Assembly (NCBI RefSeq): GCF_003073045.1
Contig: NC_037603.1
Coordinates: forward strand, 19,102,192 to 19,166,191
Reading direction: 5' to 3'
Length of the DNA stretch: 64,000 nucleotides
Source: Pomacea canaliculata
Taxonomy: Eukaryota > Mollusca > Gastropoda > Architaenioglossa > Ampullariidae
The notes under the pieces were generated by a model. It was not told the origin of the DNA. It saw nothing but the letters and a program-made list of their open reading frames with translations, and made no database searches. A program made the translations under genes and the position numbers. This document shows, in pieces, positions 58,044 to 64,000 of this stretch. The first letter of the stretch is position 1, and every line of letters begins with the position of its first letter.

Positions 58044-60406
58044 GCTGCGGCAAATCCTCTTTCATCGACTCCATCGCCGCTGCACTGTCTGAGGATCGGT
58101 GGGTGGAACACGCCATTGTCGGGTCTCAGGACCACGCCCGACAAGTCACCAACTTTATTTCTCAGTGAGCTGGTGTCCCAGTGGACACTAATGGACTGTT
58201 TTACTTTGTTTTAAAATGGTTATTGATTGAATTTTACAGGGCTTCGATGAATTGGCTATTAATTCATAAAATCATACTGACAAGGAGCGTTAATCTTGAC
58301 TTATTCGTTTTGCTTGTCCACTTTATTGTGCAGTGTTCGTTAGTGGGAGAGTATTTGTGAAAACTGTATAATAAATTTTATAGTAGAGAAAGGTTTTTAA
58401 ATTGGAAAAAAACCCCTAAATTTTCAGCATGTGTCGTCAAATAATTTAATCTATACAATAAATTATCGTAGATTTTTCAAAACTTGTTTGTGATGCCATG
58501 ATCTTTGTGTGACTTGTTCGATTTGTCCGTCAATGAAGCTGAGTAGATATTGATGATCTGAGATTTTTGCTGACCTTCCAGATACAACAAGTGCTGTAAC
58601 GGCGTCGACCTCAGTACAGAGACACTTCAGCTCCCGACACTCATTGACGTGCCAGGGCTGCTGGACACAGAACCTGCTGAACAGGTGGAGAAGTTTCTTC
58701 GTCTTCTCATGTACGGACATATACAGGTAAGTGTAACACAATAATGCTTCACTCACTCATCGATAACAGAAAAGTTAATGAAACAATAATTCAACAACTA
58801 CGGTATTAATGGAACACATACGAGACAGAACGTGAAGCACAATCAGTGAGCTAAGTCATCCTCAGATATGGTAAGACAACTCTGTCATTTCAGGGAGGAG
58901 GATTCAGGATGATTTATCGCGATTAGAGAGCACAAAACAGCTACAAGAAAGTAAAATGTTGGCTTTTCCTCTTTTCGTGACTTAAAACCACTCATCTTAC
59001 ATTCTCTTCTTTCCGCTTTTCAAGAACCAGGAGTCCGCCCTCAGTGTGTACGAAAACTGCAACAGGGACTGGGACGATCTTCTGACGACCTACAGCACAG
59101 CATACGACGACATGAAGGTGGACCGCGTGGTCTTTGTGGCGTCAGCAGTGGACGACCTGCCTGGACGTCTGATGGACTGCGTCTTGAACGCCGCCAGACC
59201 GCGCAGGGGGGCACCGGGCTACAGGCGCCGTGAGTACATCTTAGACAGGTGGAATTAAGGTAGTGCATGAGAAACAGAGAAGAACTATTTTCTTATAAAT
59301 TCTGCTGATAATCTTTGCTAGTTCTGGACAAAAATGCACAGAAACCCTCGACGAGCCAGGGGGTGCTCTCAACAATTCCAACAGTTTACAGGTTAAAGAC
59401 AAACAAATAACAAACAAATCTTATCATACATCTGATAAAAGTCGCTTCACACTTCGACAGAAATTCCTGTCTATGGAGTGATCACAAAGATGGATCAAAT
59501 AAACGACGAAAACAGACAGAAGTTTGAGGAGAGGAAAATGAGTTGAAGAGAGGCCTTGGTCTGAACGACGTCCGTCTGCTGTGCTGCAGCAACTACTGCG
59601 ACGACACCGACCCTGACGGGGTACGAAGGGAGAGTCTGATTCCGGACCTTGATGTTCCTATCCTCCGTTTCCTACAGGAGGTGAGATCGTCAAAAACCGA
59701 GACATAAGATGTCTGAGTTCAGAGCTAAACATCCTGTATTTTGTCAGGTGAACTCAGCTGAACTTTTGCATCAATCAAAACTTACGATTTATTCCCTCAT
59801 TATGTTATCGTCTCCTACTATATGTAATTATCACTCTATTGTAATTAATATTCTATCTAGTAGACAGTTTCCATCCAAATATATAACCATTATCTTTTAC
59901 ACAATCTACGCAGCACCACTGTTAACAGTTCACCTTTTATTTTGAGAAGACCTGCATATTCAGAATTTCAAGTGAGGATAAGCAGGTGTCAGGAGGTTTG
60001 AACTGATCTCTCACATTATGTGCAGGTTTGTGACCGCAGCATACAAATCGTCAACTCAGATGATGCTCTCCGCTCCACTTTGAAGAGTTGGATGCAAGGA
60101 TTCTTTCAAAGACACAAGCAGGAGTGTCTGGCAGTGATTGTGGCCCTTTATGGAGCTCTTCAAGTCTTCTTACTTGTCTTCGTGGGCCAGTCTTTTATTA
60201 AGACTCCCGATCCCATGTCCGACGCCAAGTTAAAGGCCCTCGGAGATTCGTGTTATGAGCAATGCCTTGCCTCTGGAACTGAAGGTGTAACTTTTCATCT
60301 TGCAGCAATGCTTGCTGTCCCAACTTTCTTCATTCTTGTATTCTGTCTCCTCTTCTCTCCTCCCAGTCTATTTCAAAAGCTTCTGGGAGGAGACAGGCGT
60401 AAATAA
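58044..60406 (+). CDS. P-loop GTPase, IFI44/GIMAP-like, with C-terminal membrane hairpin (5' partial)
   Basis: Exons 58044-58164, 58582-58727, 59025-59229, 59461-59680 and 60026-60406 (TAA). All junctions have AG/GT and matching phases except for one internal break. Motifs: G1 GCGKSSF (58044), G3 DVPGL (about 58640), VDRVVFVASA strand (59119), G4 TKMD (about 59480). The last exon gives two hydrophobic segments (LAVIVALYGALQVFLLVFVG and FHLAAMLAVPTFFILVFCLL) and a basic tail, suggesting membrane anchoring. Interferon-induced IFI44-like and GIMAP proteins share this GTPase layout and are immune-associated in animals; a role here is inferred. Exon 4 is one base short: EERKMS then stop. The A4 run near 59535 would read EERKNELKRGLGL with a fifth A, so an assembly error or a recent mutation is likely. 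The first exon or exons were not found. Confidence 0.75.
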
Positions 60407-63400
60407 ACAACTTCGAGAACCACAAAACCGAAAAATCACAGAAGACTTTTGAGAATTTCTTAAGTACAGTCTGGGTTTTTTTAATTGTATGGGTAGGCGA
60501 TACCCAACAGGTATAAGACAAAATACTTTTCAATACACTAATCATTCCATGTTGACCCTAAATTTTCCCTTTTCTACTGATGTTTGCTATATCAATGTCT
60601 ATATATATATATATGTGTGTGTATTCCATCTACACATTTTACTGCTAATCTTTAAACATGCAGGTTTGTGTACATATAATTGCATTCATTGTACACATAT
60701 ACTTACACACTAACATATATTTGAGGATGATGATAAAAGCTCAAGAAAATTTCTAGACACTTATATTCTTAATTATTACCAAAGGATTATAAATGTTACA
60801 TAAATGTTGTAAATGACACTGACCAGGATAAGATGGCACCTAAGCATCTCTCCTCGCAAAAAAGAGATTCCGCTTTAAACGGTTTTTATTCCTTGAACTA
60901 ACGGTATACTGAAAACTGATTTTCTTCATTGCTTTCTTAACTTGCACGCACAACCCGACACTTTTTTCCTTGGCAAACCAAGCTATTATTATGTTCATAG
61001 GAGGAAGATCATTAATATTGTCGCTGGTACACTTGTCTTATTTGACCTGCTGTTGATGTAGGAGGAGAGTCGTTGATCTGTTATGTGGCGGGATTTTTTT
61101 TGGTGTAGTTAATTCGTTCCTCCAGCTACTGTTCATTGCTCCTCCACGAGGCTTGCAAATCCGCAGTGGGGCATGTTGTAGGGTAACCCTATGTTTCACT
61201 GTTTATATTGTACATTAAGGTTTTTGTTTCAGCTTATGCTTTTTTATCTATCGGTAGTTTACCATGGGAAAATGCTTCTCTTCAATCATAATACCTTAAC
61301 GCTGTAGCTATGCTTATTTATAATTTTTAATATCAATATTATTATTAGATATTTTATAATACATTTTATTTTTATTCTCTCCTTAAAGATTTCCTAACAG
61401 TAGGCGCAGAGCGCTTTGGAAAAACAATGTGTATTCTTTATACTTTTTGTATAAAAGTACACAAAGTGACAAACACAAAGGGCACACCTCATACACACCA
61501 ACAGAGAAAACAAACAACAAACAACAACAACAAACTCTGAAATGCGTAACTGCATGTGATCTGTCCTCATGTTCCCAAACCACAGGTGACTGTACATTCT
61601 CTGATTATTTGTGTGATACAAAGAGTACACAGTGGAAAACAGGGAACAGGTGTGGGGATACTTTCTTTTTGGCTAAAGAAATGTTTTGCTTGAGTTTTAA
61701 AGGAAAAAGAGAGATCTGAGTTTATATCTCATTAAAATAATTTTTTCAAAGGCACTCAGAAATCACACGTGTGTTCCGCGAGTACTATTGTCGACGATCT
61801 GATGCTAATATGTTTTTCTAGCCGGCAAAGGTGGCAGCACTTGTGAAAGCTAGTTCGCAGAATGGAGTCCTTATGGATGCCATCTTGTGAGAAAAAGAAT
61901 TAATTCGGACAAAAGTTATTACTGAAGACTATCATTCTTTTAAACACCGGTGTTTCAGATTAAGAGACGATTAGAATTTACTAGTCATGATTGTAGTGAA
62001 AGAACATTTATTGCACTCGGTGTCTTGACAAATATTTGGATCCTATAAACTCATGCTGCCACCCTCGTCTGTCGCCGAGATGAAGGTTGTGAGATAAAAA
62101 ATCCGTGGTTTATTGTATCATGTAAAATATGTAATACTTTGCTACATTGCTATTTCGGCGCTTACTTTCCTTTTAATATCTGATTAATTGTCAGTGGCGA
62201 TCAAATAAAGGGACTTACAACTTTTAAATGTGTTCTGATCTTCCTGTCATCTTTGCAATAAAAGTGGTAGAATGTAGTACAGACTGTATGGACAGAGGTC
62301 TTCCTTCGGCATTCCGATTGACAAAAATGTCTACTGGTCGCATACCTAATCAAGCTTATCAATTATCCATTGAGTAACCTTTGGTGACTCAGAAGGTGGA
62401 ATACTTAAAATAAATTACCTTCGTCAATTGACTCAAGATTTGATTCCAGAAAGAAAGCCTCATTCTCTCTCTTTATCACTTACACACACGCTCCCTCTCT
62501 CTCTCGCATCGATGAAAAACTCTGGAAATTCCCATTTTCCAGGAAACTGCATTAAAACTCTGCCTGCTTTACCTGTGGTTTCTAAAAGAATCAGAATACT
62601 GCAAGGAAGAGAGAGCGAATAGAGTAGACTAGAGTTCTTAAAAACGACCACCGCCACCACCACCGCCACCACCACAACAACACAATCGCCGACACGTGAC
62701 AGCTTGCACAATAGATAAAGAGCGAATATCAGTTGAAGGAAACTGCAGTATGGTTGCCTAAGGTCGGGTTCGGGAATGATAACAAGTCTCGCCCTACAGT
62801 GCACAATATTTACAGACATACTCGTCCAGTGCCCTCGACAACGACAACAAACCGGGACATACCTACCTGTAAAGGTAAGGGAACACCGGCAGGAGTATAG
62901 CAAGCCAAGACTTGTGTATGAGGTAGACAAATGACTGGATTACAGTTTGATGAATCATAAAGTAAGTTATTTTTTTGTTTTAAAAATAGTTGCTTGTGTG
63001 CGTTTGTGGACTGGTGGATGAATCTTGAAAATGCATGTATGTACATGGAACCGTGTTTGCATCTGTGTGTACATGTGTTCATGTTCAAGCAGGATTCTGT
63101 CTGTCAGTTAACTTTATCTGAAACATTGGTTTGTGGGCTGATAGCTGGCGAGCGGGTAGAGACACAGCTAGGAAGGTAAGCAACTTGTTATGCACACAAT
63201 GCAGCAAACTTTTATTTTTTTCCATAGTGTTTATCTGTTTAGACATTTGTTCTTCCGTTCTTCCTGTCTTTTTCTAGCCATCTGATCGTCTGTTTCTGTT
63301 TTCCAAAACATTTTTATCTGGTGAACTAACCAAGGACATTTTGCTTCAAACATTTCTTATCGTTAGCTGTTTGTTTGGATGGCTGCTAGGAACTTTGATA

Positions 63401-63521
63401 AATAACCATTCCAGTTTTCCGACCCTAAGCTTTCTCGGAAGATTACCGTCGACTGAGAACTGCTCAGCTGTTGGCAAGGCAGTCACTCTGCGACCTCGAC
63501 AGGAATTTAGACCAACTCAAC
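60407..63521. other. Intergenic; no gene recognised
   Basis: AT-rich spacer with a (TA)n(TG)n run at 60601-60622 and a CCA-rich patch at about 62646-62685. Possible leader-exon donors for the next gene occur near 62877 (AAAG/GTAAGG) and 63176 (GGAAG/GTAAGC), but nothing confirms them. Confidence 0.45.
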
Positions 63522-64000
63522 ATGGAGACCCCATCGGAAGCCAGAGGGAAATTGCAAGGTCTTTGTCTTTTAGCATTCATCATTTTACCCTATAATACAC
63601 AGTGCAGAAAGAAAAGAAAAAAACTTTCATTTAAGCAAAGTATTATACATCATCAAATTATCAAACGACAGTTAACTTTATTTAGTTAATATATTTCAGA
63701 TACAGAACTAAAGAAACCCGCTCAAGGGACATCTACAATTGAGGACAATACAGCATGTCTTGACTGTCTGAAGGATGAGAGAGAGTCTGACTCCAGCTCA
63801 CAGAAAGAATTAGACAAAAGCAATACAGAAGACCAACAGCCTGACTCTATCTCACCGAAAGACTTAAACGAGGAGACTTCACAAGACCGACAACCCGATA
63901 TCAGTCAGAGGCTGCTAGACGAGCACAAGACACAAAGCCAACAGCAAGACATCAGCAGCCAAGAGAAGTTAGACGAGGAAAGTATACAGGATCCACAATC
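63522..64000 (+). CDS. Acidic Ser/Gln/Asp-rich repeat protein, start only (runs off window)
   Basis: Exon 63522-63558 (METPSEARGKLQ) and exon 63700-64000+ join in phase 1 and stay open to the window end. The donor is non-standard in its later bases (G/GTCTTT), and the same frame is open upstream to at least 63471, so the start is tentative. The second exon encodes at least four imperfect 17-18-residue repeats (SDSSSQKELDKSNTEDQQ, PDSISPKDLNEETSQDRQ, PDISQRLLDEHKTQSQQ, QDISSQEKLDEESIQDPQ), acidic and probably disordered. No domain is visible yet. It follows the GTPase gene in the same direction, so it may be a neighbouring family member with an N-terminal repeat region, but nothing in the visible part proves that. 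Confidence 0.55.

Noticed and set aside
61130-61180. Faint likeness to LINE 3' sequence near 26630 (TCCGCAGTGG)
   Set aside because: The match is too short and interrupted to call an element.
1-64000. tRNA, rRNA and complete snRNA genes
   Set aside because: None seen by eye on either strand. The only RNA-gene match is the partial U2 at 34816-34862.

Overview
The window looks like nuclear DNA of an invertebrate, most likely a mollusc and probably a gastropod. The evidence is AT-rich sequence, short exons split by microsatellite-rich introns, chitin-binding type 2 (CBM14) and SEA domains on one membrane protein, an expanded C2H2 zinc-finger family, and I-type, Tx1-type, PIF/Harbinger and Tigger-like elements. 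The species is inferred, not shown. Exons were assigned by hand from splice signals, reading phase and comparison between the copies inside the window.

Layout. 247-4395: a membrane protein gene (SEA domain plus two CBM14 domains), copy 1, with its 5' exons outside the window. 5478-6360: a Tigger-like deletion derivative. 8245-14066: copy 2 of the same gene, with its start codon, a duplicated Pro/Ser-rich exon and two one-base frame breaks. 14200-25680: two tandem zinc-finger units (A and B). Each carries a decayed N-terminal exon, an antisense Harbinger fragment, a leader exon, the finger array and a tail of decayed fingers. 25680-37420: broken copies 3 and 4 of the SEA/CBM14 gene, invaded by an I-type LINE, a Tx1-like LINE with a U2 snRNA head, and a third LINE fragment. 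37600-48250: zinc-finger unit C, split by a 4.3-kb TTAA-flanked DNA transposon. 48250-49241: an orphan exon of a fifth SEA/CBM14 copy and a LINE fragment ending in an inverted 24-bp filler. 49242-55150: zinc-finger unit D. 58044-60406: an unrelated P-loop GTPase gene (IFI44/GIMAP-like) with a C-terminal membrane hairpin. 63522-64000: the start of another gene, encoding acidic 18-residue repeats.

The central pattern is a repeated two-gene module: a SEA/CBM14 membrane gene followed by a C2H2 zinc-finger gene. Modules start near 10139, 25682 and 48249, and unit A/B is a further tandem duplication of about 5.1 kb. Only zinc-finger unit A keeps an uninterrupted N-terminus-plus-fingers reading frame, and only SEA/CBM14 copy 1 is open through all visible exons. 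The locus therefore looks like a birth-and-death cluster. There is no sequence evidence that the two neighbouring families act in one pathway.
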